Of a DNA stretch of 56,460 nucleotides, positions 16,638-25,416 are shown in pieces. Numbering within the stretch: position 1 is the stretch's first letter; each line of letters opens with the position of its first letter. This stretch comes from Flavobacteriales bacterium (GTDB lineage: Bacteria > Bacteroidota > Bacteroidia > Flavobacteriales > Schleiferiaceae): contig PAND01000003.1 of NCBI GenBank assembly GCA_002707525.1, forward strand, positions 21,155 to 77,614. The letters run 5' to 3'. The notes beneath the pieces were generated by a model. That model searched no databases and was not told the DNA's origin. It saw only the letters and a list, made by a program, of their open reading frames with translations. Position numbers and translations under genes: made by a program.

Positions 16638-17558
16638 ATGGCTTTAGACACTGATTTGGTGCAAGATCAAAATCATTGGGGTGGAGGTTCTAGACCTCTT
16701 GAGGCGAGATACGGAAAACTAATGATGTGGTTTTTCTTGCTATCGGATGCCCTTACGTTTTCGGGTTTTTTAACTGCTTATGGACTCATGCGTTTCAAAT
16801 ACGAGAGTACTTGGCCAATAGCGGAGAATGTCTTTACGCACTTTCCAGGTCTAGAGGGTGATCAACCTTTGTTGTATGTGGCGCTCATGACCTTTATTCT
16901 AATCATGTCTTCCGTGACAATGGTTCTTGCGGTAAATGCGGGTGAAAAAATGAACCGTAAAGCAGTTACTAATTGGATGCTCTGGACCATTGTAGGTGGA
17001 TTCATATTCGTTGGCTCACAAGCTTGGGAGTGGTATCATTTTATAATGGGTGATAGCGGTGCCATTGAGACCTCTCGTCAGGAGATTCTCCATGTGTACA
17101 ATGCAGAAGGTGAGCGATTGAGTTTTAGTCAACTTGTGCATGGAATGGAAGAAGGTCATGCGAGTAATCATGGTGAGACATTTAGTAAAGCTGAAGTACT
17201 TAGCTCCCTGGAGAAGAATAAGGATTATTACATGAAAGAACCAGGAAAACTCGGTGAAGCATTTTCTCACCAACAAAGCCTAGACTTTCTTGCATCTGGA
17301 GATGTAGTTCAAGGGGCGAATATGATTCACAACGAATATGGAAGAAAGCAGTTTGCTAATTTCTTCTTCTTTATTACTGGATTTCACGGTTTTCACGTGT
17401 TTTCAGGAGTAATCATCAATTTTATAATATTCTATAATGTATTATTAGGAACCTATGAGAGAAGGGGTCACTACCGAATGGTAGAGAAAGTAGGATTATA
17501 CTGGCACTTTGTAGATCTTGTATGGGTTTTTGTATTTACATTCTTTTATCTCGTTTAA
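16638..17558 (+). CDS. Cytochrome c oxidase subunit III (long form)
   Basis: 306 aa. Helices near 30-48, 75-95, 110-130, 245-268 and 285-304; ends YWHFVDLVWVFVFTFFYLV, the subunit III signature. Between the third and fourth recognisable helices lies a hydrophilic insert of about 100 residues (approximately 133-235, GAIETSRQEILHVYNAEGE ... NMIHNEYGRKQF) that most subunit III proteins lack. It is part of the inner-membrane terminal oxidase, where subunit III stabilises subunit I and assists proton uptake. It starts 33 bases after the short subunit III and precedes subunit IV by 12 bases, so the three are one transcript. Confidence 0.9.
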   Translation: MALDTDLVQDQNHWGGGSRPLEARYGKLMMWFFLLSDALTFSGFLTAYGLMRFKYESTWPIAENVFTHFPGLEGDQPLLYVALMTFILIMSSVTMVLAVNAGEKMNRKAVTNWMLWTIVGGFIFVGSQAWEWYHFIMGDSGAIETSRQEILHVYNAEGERLSFSQLVHGMEEGHASNHGETFSKAEVLSSLEKNKDYYMKEPGKLGEAFSHQQSLDFLASGDVVQGANMIHNEYGRKQFANFFFFITGFHGFHVFSGVIINFIIFYNVLLGTYERRGHYRMVEKVGLYWHFVDLVWVFVFTFFYLV

Positions 17559-17570
17559 TCAAGAGTAATC

Positions 17571-17879
17571 ATGGCAGAACAAGTTGGAACATGGTGGATT
17601 TGGAAGGTATTCTGGATTCTATTGATAATTACAGGAGTCGAAGTGATTTTGGGTATCATTAAGCCAGAATTTTTGCTTGGAGCATTTTTAGGCACGTCCA
17701 TCCTCAATATTATTTTTATCATTTTAACCCTAGTTAAGGCTGGATATATAGTGCAGATTTTTATGCACGTGAAGTATGAGAAAAAAGCTCTAAAGTATGC
17801 TTTGTACTTACCTAGCCTCATTCTCATCCCATATTTAACATTCATTTTGCTTACTGAAGGTACATACTTATTTACATAA
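17571..17879 (+). CDS. Cytochrome c oxidase subunit IV family protein
   Basis: 102 aa with three hydrophobic helices (about 11-30, 38-58, 75-97), matching the CyoD/CtaF-type prokaryotic subunit IV. The conserved VQIFMHVKYEKKALKYALYLPSLI segment links helices 2 and 3. It is a small inner-membrane oxidase subunit thought to help assembly or Cu_B binding in subunit I. Its stop codon shares one base with the ATG of the SCO gene (TAATG), so translation is coupled. Confidence 0.9.
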   Translation: MAEQVGTWWIWKVFWILLIITGVEVILGIIKPEFLLGAFLGTSILNIIFIILTLVKAGYIVQIFMHVKYEKKALKYALYLPSLILIPYLTFILLTEGTYLFT

Positions 17880-18592
17880 TGAAGACAATAACTGTATTTC
17901 AACGGGTAGCACTAATAGCGGTATTGGTGCTACCCGCTTTAGTTTATATCATTTTTGTTTATGGTCAAAATGAAGTTTTCTTTCAGACTTTAGAATATGT
18001 AGGAGAGCGCGGTTATGACGAAGAAAATGAGGATACATTGTTTTATGAAATCCCCGCCTTTGAATTAGTTTCTGCTAAAAATGAATCCTTAACTAAAGAG
18101 GTTTTAGATTCTACTATTTATGTGGTTAGCTTCTTCTTTACAACATGTCCTTCCATTTGTCCAGCAATGAATTTTCATTTAAATGAGATAGAAAGTCGAT
18201 TCAAGGGTTACCCGGATTTTAAATTGCTCAGTATTACCGTCGATCCAAACAGAGATAGCACGGAGGCCCTTGCGTCCTATCAAAAGGAGCGAAACTATAG
18301 CTCTGAGAAGTGGATGTTTGCAACAGGCGGAAAAGAACAAATTTATGATTTAGCTAAAGGGTTATTTTTGAATGCATTCGAAGATCAAACCGCTGAGGGT
18401 GGATTTCTTCATAGCACAAATGCTATAATCGTAGATTGGAACGGAAGAATTAGAAGTAGAAAAGATGATTCAGGGAACATTGTGGGCTCTTATGATGTTT
18501 TAGATATAACTCAATTGAATGACTTAGAGTCAGACATTAAAGTGTTGATTGCTGAATATGAACGTGACAAACACAATTTGTTAGATGATTAA
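17879..18592 (+). CDS. SCO family copper chaperone for cytochrome oxidase
   Basis: 237 aa. An N-terminal membrane anchor (about 8-28) is followed by a thioredoxin-like SCO1/SenC domain. The copper ligands are complete: C90 and C94 in FFFTTCPSICP, and H178 in GGFLHSTNAI. Such proteins deliver copper to, or reduce, the Cu_A site of oxidase subunit II on the periplasmic side. It overlaps the subunit IV gene by one base and the DUF420 gene by 8 bases, placing it firmly in the oxidase operon. Confidence 0.94.
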   Translation: MKTITVFQRVALIAVLVLPALVYIIFVYGQNEVFFQTLEYVGERGYDEENEDTLFYEIPAFELVSAKNESLTKEVLDSTIYVVSFFFTTCPSICPAMNFHLNEIESRFKGYPDFKLLSITVDPNRDSTEALASYQKERNYSSEKWMFATGGKEQIYDLAKGLFLNAFEDQTAEGGFLHSTNAIIVDWNGRIRSRKDDSGNIVGSYDVLDITQLNDLESDIKVLIAEYERDKHNLLDD

Positions 18593-19133
18593 AATACCAG
18601 AAAACAAGAAGGTTCTTAATTTTATTTATGTCGTTAGTGTAGTTGTTCCAGTTGCTGTAGCGCTGATGATGTTTATGCCTGTTCAATGGAAGGTCAGTCT
18701 TGGGCTCATAGAAAATACAAGTGTAAGTATTTTGCCGCTAGTTCACGCTGTTCTTAATGGAATGACGTTTGTATTTCTCATTCTTGCCGTATTCGCCATA
18801 AAGAGCAAGAAAATCATGATTCATAGAACGTTTATGCTACTGGCATTGCTGCTTAGTTCTATATTCTTGTTATCCTATATTGTTTATCATACCACGCATC
18901 CTAGCGCGAAGTTTTTAGGTGAAGGTGGGATTAGAGTGGTTTACTTTTTCATACTCATCTCTCACATTATCTTGAGTGTTCCCGTCATACCCCTCGCGCT
19001 CCTGAGCATATTCAGAGGTTGGACTAATAATATTGAGAAACATAAGAAAATAACAAGATTTTCATTTCCCATATGGCTATATGTCAGTTTTACTGGAGTT
19101 CTCGTATATCTATTTATGCAACCGTATTACTGA
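18585..19133 (+). CDS. DUF420 membrane protein
   Basis: 182 aa with five hydrophobic segments (about 12-30, 47-68, 80-100, 115-137, 160-178). Conserved family features are histidines at the helix ends: PLVHAVLNG, IMIHRTFMLLAL, YIVYHTTHP and ISHIILSVPVIPLA. DUF420 genes often accompany cytochrome oxidase and SCO genes and are suspected to act in oxidase assembly; the exact job is unknown to me. It overlaps the SCO gene by 8 bases and the next small gene by one base (TGATG), showing tight coupling. Confidence 0.9.
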   Translation: MIKIPENKKVLNFIYVVSVVVPVAVALMMFMPVQWKVSLGLIENTSVSILPLVHAVLNGMTFVFLILAVFAIKSKKIMIHRTFMLLALLLSSIFLLSYIVYHTTHPSAKFLGEGGIRVVYFFILISHIILSVPVIPLALLSIFRGWTNNIEKHKKITRFSFPIWLYVSFTGVLVYLFMQPYY

Positions 19134-19342
19134 TGAAGTTTTTAAGTACGACTGCGCTTCTAATATGTATCCCTCTTACTAGTTTTGCTCAATGTAGTAT
19201 GTGTAAGGCTGTAGCTGAAAGTGCCAATGGAGGTGGGTTTGGAACAGGTCTGAATTATGGTATTTTATATTTAATGATCTTCCCTTATCTCATCATTGGT
19301 GGTATAGCTTATCGTTTGTACCGATCTCGAAAAGCCAACTAA
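19133..19342 (+). CDS. Small Cys-X-X-Cys membrane protein of the oxidase block
   Basis: 69 aa from the ATG at 19133, which overlaps the DUF420 stop by one base; an upstream in-frame ATG at 19073 would lie inside DUF420 and break the signal peptide. Residues 1-20 look like a signal peptide ending FAQ. The mature protein then begins C-S-M-C (C21, C24), a short Gly/Asn-rich stretch, one membrane helix (about 42-60) and a basic tail (YRLYRSRKAN). I recall similar small proteins after DUF420 in other Bacteroidota, without an assigned function. Context suggests a role in oxidase copper or heme delivery, but this is inference. Confidence 0.82.
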   Translation: MKFLSTTALLICIPLTSFAQCSMCKAVAESANGGGFGTGLNYGILYLMIFPYLIIGGIAYRLYRSRKAN

Positions 19343-19384
19343 ATATCCTATCTTCGGAGTGCCGCTAATCCTATAGAAGCACCA

Positions 19385-20821
19385 ATGAAGAAATCTAGCC
19401 TAATAGCCTGCTCATTTTTAATAATGAGCTCAATGATAAATGCTCAAGAGAAATGGTCATTAAACAAATGTATTGAGCACGCTAGGGTAAACAACTTAGA
19501 TATTCAAAGAGGATACAATGCGGTCGCGAATGCCGATCTATCCGAGTGGCAAAGTAAATTAGCCTTCTTACCTACAGCCAATATAAATGGTGGCTATTAT
19601 TGGAATTTTGGATTGACGATTGATCCAATAAGCAATACCCGCCAACCAGGTTCAAGACAAACTTTAAGTACCACGGTATCTGGAAATTGGACCTTGCTTT
19701 CGGGAGGTAGAAACATCTATCAATTACAGCAATCTCGATTGAATAGTGTAGCTGCCCTCTATCAATTGGAAGAGGTCAAGAACAATACATTTTTGAATAT
19801 TGCTTCTGCTTACCTCCAAATTATAGTAAATATTCAACTTGAATCCGTTGCTAAAGGGCAGCTCAATACATCTTTGAAAAGTTTAGAACGTACGCAGATT
19901 CTTTATGAAAACGGGGCTATTTCTAGAGATAACTATTTGCAAAGTGTTGCGCAAACTAAAGTAGACGAAGGCAATTTGACGGGCGCAACTAATTCAGTTC
20001 TACTAAGTAAGTTACTCTTATTTCAGATTTTACAGCTTGAAACAGATTTTGAGTCTTTTGATATTGAAGCACCAGTGGTTGATCTCAATCAATTAAGCCT
20101 CAATGATTACGGCAGAGACGACCTTAAGAATCAGGCAATCCAAAAACAACCTTCGGTCAGGGCTGCGAAAGCTTCCTTGGAAAGTGCACAGTATGGGATT
20201 AAACTGGCCAATTCAGGAAGGTACCCAAGCTTGTTTTTTCTGGCACAATTGAATTCAAACTATGTTCAAGGGCTCCCGTATTTTACTGATTTTGTGGAAT
20301 TAACAACGTATACTTTAGTTGAAAATCCATCAACTGGAAATATTGAACAGATTCCTCAAGTCATAAATGTTCCTGATCCTAATTCCCAAATTAATTATAC
20401 AATAGGTAATCAACTTTCCGATAACTGGAATCAATTCATTGGTTTTGGTTTTCAAGTTCCATTATTTAATGGTGGAACCACACATGCTGCGGTTCAACGC
20501 GCTAAAATTCAAGAAAATAACGCTTCATTGGATATTAAAGCCAGTGAGTTATCCGTGCGCCAAACTATAGAAAGAGCATTAGTAGATGCCAAAAACTCCC
20601 TTGCTTTATTTAATGCTGCTAATGCTTCTTCTCAAGCATCAGAATTAGCCTTGAACAACGCACAATTAAATTTTGACGAAGGAGTTATAAGTGCTTTTGA
20701 TCTTGGTTTATCTAAGAACCAATACTTAGCGGCTAAGAGTCAAGAAATTCAAACAAAATTTGACTACCTCTTTAAAGTAAAAGTCCTTGAGTTTTATCTG
20801 TTCAACCAAATATCCCTTTAA
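19385..20821 (+). CDS. TolC family outer-membrane efflux protein
   Basis: 478 aa. Signal peptide 1-20 (ending MINAQ). The mature part has the OEP (TolC) pattern of two repeated halves: KWSLNKCIEHARVNNLDI near the start, long coiled-coil stretches (about 130-260 and 360-460), and the outer-membrane segments WNFGLTIDPISNTR and FIGFGFQVPLFNGG. It forms the trimeric outer-membrane channel of a tripartite exporter. The adaptor gene follows after 12 bases. No inner-membrane pump gene is adjacent, so the transporter partner must be elsewhere. Confidence 0.93.
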   Translation: MKKSSLIACSFLIMSSMINAQEKWSLNKCIEHARVNNLDIQRGYNAVANADLSEWQSKLAFLPTANINGGYYWNFGLTIDPISNTRQPGSRQTLSTTVSGNWTLLSGGRNIYQLQQSRLNSVAALYQLEEVKNNTFLNIASAYLQIIVNIQLESVAKGQLNTSLKSLERTQILYENGAISRDNYLQSVAQTKVDEGNLTGATNSVLLSKLLLFQILQLETDFESFDIEAPVVDLNQLSLNDYGRDDLKNQAIQKQPSVRAAKASLESAQYGIKLANSGRYPSLFFLAQLNSNYVQGLPYFTDFVELTTYTLVENPSTGNIEQIPQVINVPDPNSQINYTIGNQLSDNWNQFIGFGFQVPLFNGGTTHAAVQRAKIQENNASLDIKASELSVRQTIERALVDAKNSLALFNAANASSQASELALNNAQLNFDEGVISAFDLGLSKNQYLAAKSQEIQTKFDYLFKVKVLEFYLFNQISL

Positions 20822-20833
20822 CCTAAATTATAC

Positions 20834-22081
20834 ATGAAAGTCAATTATAAAATAATAGTGCCGATTATCGTTCTTGTGATTGTCGCAATCGTTGCGAAGA
20901 AACAAGGATGGATTAATGGCAATTCAGGAGCTATTGAAGTAACTACGGGGTACATACATAAAAGAACTGTAATAGAGTCCGTAACAGCAAGCGGTAAGAT
21001 CCAGCCTGAGGTTGAAGTGAAAATGAGTCCAGAAGTGAGCGGTGAGATTATTGAAGTAAATGTTGTTGATGGTCAATATGTAGATGAAGGAGCACTTTTG
21101 GTCAAGATTAATCCAGATTTATACGAAAGTGCCATAACCCGGTCAAGAGCTGCAGTCAATAGCGCAAAAGCAGGAGTTGCACAAAGCAAGGCTAGTTTAA
21201 TAGAAGCAAACAAGTTATGGGAACGCAACAAAGTTCTTTTTGAAAAAGGTGCCATTTCTCAGCAAGAATTTGATGCTGCTCAACGTGCCATTACCGTAGC
21301 TGAATTGCAGAAAGAAAGTGCGCAATATAATCTCCAAAGTGCTGAGGCAAATTTGGATGAAGCGTATAAGAATTTAAAGCGCACTTCTATTGTTGCACCA
21401 ATTTCTGGTACGGTGACTAAATTGAATGTTGAGCTTGGTGAACGAGTAGTTGGAACAGCAACTATGACTGGGACTGAGATGCTGCGAATTGCCGAATTAG
21501 ATACAATGGAAGTATTGGTTGAAGTTAATGAAAACGATATCGTTAAACTGATGCTAGGCGATACGGCACTTATTGAGTTAGATGCGTTTTTAGGTGAAAA
21601 ATTTCAGGGTGCGGTAAGCGAAATTGCAAATAGTGCAAATTTGGCAATGGGTGCTTCTGCCGATCAAGTCACCAATTTTGAGGTAAAAATCAGAATCCTT
21701 AATGAAAGTTACGCTCATTTAGAGGAAAAGTATGGAGCCAATCCGTTTAGACCTGGGATGACAGCAACGGTTGAAATCATCACCAATAAAGTGAAAAATG
21801 CTTTGGTTGCTCCTATCCAAGCTGTTGCTGTTAGGGAAGATACATCTGCAACTGCTAGAACGTATGGAAATACGGATGAACAGGATAAGAGTTACGAGGT
21901 AGTATTTATCCCGGAACAAGGCAAATTAGATATCAAGGTGGTTAAAAGTGGCATTCAGGATGATGAATTTATCATTCTAGAAGGTGTTACGGATAGCACA
22001 GAAATAGTTGTTGGACCCTATAGTGCAGTTTCACGACAGTTGAAAAAGGGTTCAATCATAACACTTCAAGAAAAAAAATGA
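20834..22081 (+). CDS. HlyD/MacA-type periplasmic adaptor protein
   Basis: 415 aa. A membrane anchor at about 5-22 is followed by a membrane-fusion-protein layout. Split lipoyl halves are at about 60-90 (KMSPEVSGEIIEVNVVDGQYVDEGALLVKI) and 190-215 (IVAPISGTVTKLNVELGERV). Between them is a coiled-coil hairpin (about 95-185, rich in Ala/Glu/Lys), followed by beta-barrel and membrane-proximal domains (ALVAPIQAVAVRED, EFIILEGVTDSTEIVVG). It bridges an inner-membrane pump and the TolC channel. The sequence looks closest to adaptors that pair with MacB-type ABC transporters, but RND partnership cannot be excluded. Its stop overlaps the tsaB start by 4 bases (ATGA). Confidence 0.92.
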   Translation: MKVNYKIIVPIIVLVIVAIVAKKQGWINGNSGAIEVTTGYIHKRTVIESVTASGKIQPEVEVKMSPEVSGEIIEVNVVDGQYVDEGALLVKINPDLYESAITRSRAAVNSAKAGVAQSKASLIEANKLWERNKVLFEKGAISQQEFDAAQRAITVAELQKESAQYNLQSAEANLDEAYKNLKRTSIVAPISGTVTKLNVELGERVVGTATMTGTEMLRIAELDTMEVLVEVNENDIVKLMLGDTALIELDAFLGEKFQGAVSEIANSANLAMGASADQVTNFEVKIRILNESYAHLEEKYGANPFRPGMTATVEIITNKVKNALVAPIQAVAVREDTSATARTYGNTDEQDKSYEVVFIPEQGKLDIKVVKSGIQDDEFIILEGVTDSTEIVVGPYSAVSRQLKKGSIITLQEKK

Positions 22082-22749
22082 TCCTATGTATTGAAACGGC
22101 AACTAAGAATTGTAGTGTTGCCTTAGTTTCAAAAGGTGTTTGCATAGCGCATCGTTCTCAATTTTCTGATAAATATATTCATGGAGAGCGTTTGCATGGT
22201 TTCATTAAAGAGCTCATGGTGGAGGCTAACCTTTCTTTTCAGGAACTTTCTGGCGTTTGTGTTGGTAAAGGCCCTGGATCTTATACGGGTCTTCGTATTG
22301 GTGTAAGCGCAGCCAAGGGAATATGTTTTGCTGCAAGAAAAAAATTATACAGCATGCCAACCTTAGGTTGCTTTGACTTCAATGCTATTCAAAAAGATTT
22401 TGTCTTAGCGGTTATAGATGCAAGAAGAGATGAGGTTTATGCTTTAAAATGGAAACGCGAGGGAGGCTCTTTTGCCTGCGTTGGAAAAGAACATGCAGAG
22501 GTGGTTGATCTCAACTCTTGGACCGATTGGAAGGAAAAAGAAGTTCATGTTATTGGTGATGCAGCGCAAAAGGTTGCAGGGTTGCATAAAAACCCCATTT
22601 GGAGCTATAGTCAAAACAGTTTTCCTGATGCAGCCTTCATGAATCAATACATAAGAAATGGGGGAATGAATGAAGAAGATGTTGCCTATTTTGAGCCGTT
22701 TTACTTAAAGGATTTTGTTGCGGTTAAGTCTAAGAAAAACTTACTCTAG
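22078..22749 (+). CDS. tsaB: tRNA threonylcarbamoyladenosine biosynthesis protein TsaB
   Basis: 223 aa, the normal size. TsaB is the inactive ASKHA-fold partner of TsaD in the complex that installs N6-threonylcarbamoyladenosine at position 37 of ANN-decoding tRNAs. The N-terminus ILCIETATKNCSVALV and the GVCVGKGPGSYTGLRIGVSAAKG segment are diagnostic. It overlaps the adaptor gene by 4 bases and converges on tag with a 9-base overlap of coding sequences, so both genes' final codons share DNA. No terminator is visible between them. Confidence 0.95.
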   Translation: MILCIETATKNCSVALVSKGVCIAHRSQFSDKYIHGERLHGFIKELMVEANLSFQELSGVCVGKGPGSYTGLRIGVSAAKGICFAARKKLYSMPTLGCFDFNAIQKDFVLAVIDARRDEVYALKWKREGGSFACVGKEHAEVVDLNSWTDWKEKEVHVIGDAAQKVAGLHKNPIWSYSQNSFPDAAFMNQYIRNGGMNEEDVAYFEPFYLKDFVAVKSKKNLL

Positions 22750-23316
22750 ACAATCTTTGTGAGACGGGCATGAGACTAGGTGATCATTGACCATTCCGCA
22801 TGCTTGCATGTGAGCATACGTTGTTGTCGGTCCTAAAAACTTAAATCCAATGGCTTTAAGATCTTTTGAAATTTGAGTAGCCAACGGTGTAAGTGCTGGA
22901 ACCTCTCCAAGGTGCTTTCTCTGATTATCCAAAGGCGTATTATCCATATAAGCCCATAAAATATCTACCAACGTAGTTCCTTTTTCATGAAGCCTTAGAA
23001 GAATCCGAGCATTATCTATGCCAGCTTCTATCTTTTTTCGGTTTCGTATTATGCCTTCATTATTCATTAATTTAACGATGTCCTGCTTATTCATCGCTGC
23101 CATTTTTTTGATATTGAACTGGTAAAATGCCTCCCGAAAATTCTCTCGTTTGTTGAGAATAGTATTCCAGCTTAATCCAGCTTGGAACGTTTCCAAGGTT
23201 AAAAACTCAAACATTTTTTGCTCGTCTCGCAGTGGTCGGCCCCACTCAATATCATGATAGTTTTGGTATAACTCGGAACCTATGCACCAAGCGCACCTTT
23301 GTTCTATTGCATCCAT
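22741..23316 (-). CDS. tag: DNA-3-methyladenine glycosylase I
   Basis: 191 aa. It removes 3-methyladenine from alkylated DNA in base excision repair. The zinc site typical of Tag appears intact: C8 in RCAWC, H21 in YHDIEWG, and the C-terminal NDHLVSCPSH with His and Cys. The base-recognition segment LETFQAGLSWNTILNKRENFREAF holds the conserved Glu. The start overlaps the end of the upstream YyaL-like gene by 13 bases, so the two are co-transcribed. The 3' end overlaps tsaB by 9 bases in convergent orientation. Confidence 0.95.
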   Translation of the reverse strand: MDAIEQRCAWCIGSELYQNYHDIEWGRPLRDEQKMFEFLTLETFQAGLSWNTILNKRENFREAFYQFNIKKMAAMNKQDIVKLMNNEGIIRNRKKIEAGIDNARILLRLHEKGTTLVDILWAYMDNTPLDNQRKHLGEVPALTPLATQISKDLKAIGFKFLGPTTTYAHMQACGMVNDHLVSCPSHKDCLE

Positions 23317-25322
23317 AACTCCAATGCAACTTGCTGTTCACTTGTGGGGAGTGAACATGACCCATGACTACAAATGAAGTAAGTACTTTCCTTAGGATTA
23401 CGATCAAGTGTTAATGGAAGAGTACCAGAGTTCGGACTTTGTAAGTACAGGGTATTGGGCCGGTAATGTGAATTCGTTATTGATTCAAGTAATGTGCTGG
23501 ATTGCGTTCCAATGGCAACAACTTCCTTAGAGGAGTAACTCTGAGCAAGAGCAATGTTGAGCCAATGTGAAAAATTTTGACCGTTTTTAAACACTTTACC
23601 ATGGATACTTCTCACCATATTCGAACTCTTTTCTGCCCACGTTCTTTCACCACCATATGCAGCAAGCTCCCTAAAGAATTGAGCAACAAATGAATTGGCG
23701 CTTGGAATCACATTGTCCTCAATCTCAATAACTTCTTGCCATTTAGCAGAAGATTCGCTAGCATACTTGTAGAAAGGGCTTCCATCTATAGAAAACTGAG
23801 ACTGAATTTCTTGTGCTAGTTTGGTGGCCTTGTTTACGTAGTCTTCAACACCGGTTAAGGCATAACCTTTTAGATAGGCAATTCCTAAGGTAGCGTAATC
23901 GTCCAAAAAGCCTTCATTTCCATTCAATTCGTGGAGTACTTGATGGCCTTTTACAAGCATTCCTTGAATTGAATCAAGTAATTTGAGAGCTAAAGAATCG
24001 AATCCGTTTTCTGGTGCTGCAAGATGCATGTCAAAATACCCTTGAACCAGCATTGCATTGCAATTTGTGAGTGCCTTTGGATCACGAGACGGCTTTGGGT
24101 GAGAGTGCCCCCTTTTTTTAGCCGCATCGATTAGAATAGATTTCCACTGATTTTCCCATTTTAGAGCTTCTGTATTCGATACTTTATGTTGTGTTGCAAC
24201 TTCTTGAAGTGGTTTGCTGCGGTGTAGAATATATTTGCCTTCCCAGCTAGAGTGCGGGGTTATATCAAAGTAATTATTGAAAAAGGTACGGTTTGGTATG
24301 GATAGCGCATTCAATTCATCCGCGCTCCAGGTGTAATATCCTCCTTCTTCTTTTTGATTCTGCGGAGTAGGTGAATCGGCATCTATTGCGCTCGCGAATA
24401 ATCCACAATCTAAAAGCATTTCGTTCTTCAAGAAGTCACCAATACTAATTGCCGTATCCAAAAACACCTTATTTTTAGTTGCTCTTGACGCTCGGGCATA
24501 CAGTCCGAGTAGCTGAGCATTGTCATAGAGCATTTTCTCGAAGTGAGGGACTTTCCAGTATCGGTCTGTACTATAACGTGTCATTCCGCCGTGAATCCAA
24601 TCGTACATGCCGCCTAATGCCATTTTCTGTAGGCTTAATAAGGTGTGTTCTAAAGCTGCGGCATTTCCAGAATGAAGGCTATAATCAAGAAGAAAACTAT
24701 AATTCGAAGGCATTGGAAATTTTGGAGATCCGTTTGGTCCGCCGTGTATTGGATCAATAGTCCGCATCCAGAAGTTTACCACATCATCAAAGTCTTCCTT
24801 GCGAAACCGATCTTTCATGGGGGTTAAGCTAACTTGTATCATTTCTGCCATTCCGGCTTGCATTTGGACTCCATAATCCAATACTTGTTGGGGTTCTTTT
24901 TTCCAAAGTGCTGAGACCTGCTGAAGCGTTGCTATCCAATCAGGTTTTGAAAAATAGGTGCCACCAAATACTGGTGTACCATCAGGTAGAGCAATAATAT
25001 TCAGCGGCCAACCCCCTGTTCCTGTCATCAATTGTAATGCACTCATGTATCGCGAATCTAGATCCGGTCTGGTTTCGCGGTCCACCTTAAATGAAATAAA
25101 ATGTTCATTCATTACTGAGGCAACTTCAGCATCTTCAAAGCTTTCTTCTTCCATGACATGACACCAATGACAAGATGAATAGCCAATAGAAATAACTAGC
25201 AGACGATTACCAGTAATATTGTTTTTCAGTAAGTTTTCATCCCAATTTTGCCAATGCACAGGATTTGTGGCATGCTGCTGTAAATATAAACTGTTGGAAT
25301 TCTCTAAATTATTGAAGTACAT
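23304..25322 (-). CDS. YyaL/SPATA20-like thioredoxin-domain protein (DUF255)
   Basis: 672 aa from the ATG at 25322; a TTG six codons upstream is also open but less likely. The N-terminal thioredoxin-like DUF255 domain (about 1-160) contains SLYLQQHATNPVHWQNW, the redox-like motif C-H-W-C (C51, C54), FKVDRETRPDLD and GTGGWPLNIIALPDG. The remainder is an (alpha/alpha)6 glycosidase-like domain (HGGMTRYSTDRYWKVPHFEKMLYDN, SAIDADSP, DDYATLGIAYL). Length and domain order agree with the family. The molecular function is not established. Likely cytoplasmic, since no signal peptide is seen. It is co-transcribed with tag. Confidence 0.93.
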   Translation of the reverse strand: MYFNNLENSNSLYLQQHATNPVHWQNWDENLLKNNITGNRLLVISIGYSSCHWCHVMEEESFEDAEVASVMNEHFISFKVDRETRPDLDSRYMSALQLMTGTGGWPLNIIALPDGTPVFGGTYFSKPDWIATLQQVSALWKKEPQQVLDYGVQMQAGMAEMIQVSLTPMKDRFRKEDFDDVVNFWMRTIDPIHGGPNGSPKFPMPSNYSFLLDYSLHSGNAAALEHTLLSLQKMALGGMYDWIHGGMTRYSTDRYWKVPHFEKMLYDNAQLLGLYARASRATKNKVFLDTAISIGDFLKNEMLLDCGLFASAIDADSPTPQNQKEEGGYYTWSADELNALSIPNRTFFNNYFDITPHSSWEGKYILHRSKPLQEVATQHKVSNTEALKWENQWKSILIDAAKKRGHSHPKPSRDPKALTNCNAMLVQGYFDMHLAAPENGFDSLALKLLDSIQGMLVKGHQVLHELNGNEGFLDDYATLGIAYLKGYALTGVEDYVNKATKLAQEIQSQFSIDGSPFYKYASESSAKWQEVIEIEDNVIPSANSFVAQFFRELAAYGGERTWAEKSSNMVRSIHGKVFKNGQNFSHWLNIALAQSYSSKEVVAIGTQSSTLLESITNSHYRPNTLYLQSPNSGTLPLTLDRNPKESTYFICSHGSCSLPTSEQQVALELWMQ

Positions 25323-25370
25323 ACTGAAACGGGTAAACAATCTACACTCAAATTTAACCTTAAGTTCTCA

Positions 25371-25398
25371 TTGAACATTCTCTATTGACCTATTTTAG
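25371..25398 (+). promoter_or_regulatory. Promoter for the PiT permease gene
   Basis: TTG at 25371-25373, 17 bases, then TATTTTAG at 25391-25398 (one mismatch to TAnnTTTG); the ATG follows at 25417. The same TATTTTAG variant occurs ahead of tonB (13480) and tyrS (48218). Confidence 0.55.
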
Positions 25399-25416
25399 CG
25401 ATTGAAATTACCTTAT

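Noticed and set aside
16026-17558. Two subunit III genes as a recent tandem duplication
   Set aside because: They differ greatly in sequence and length, and paired subunit III-type genes are usual in these oxidase clusters.
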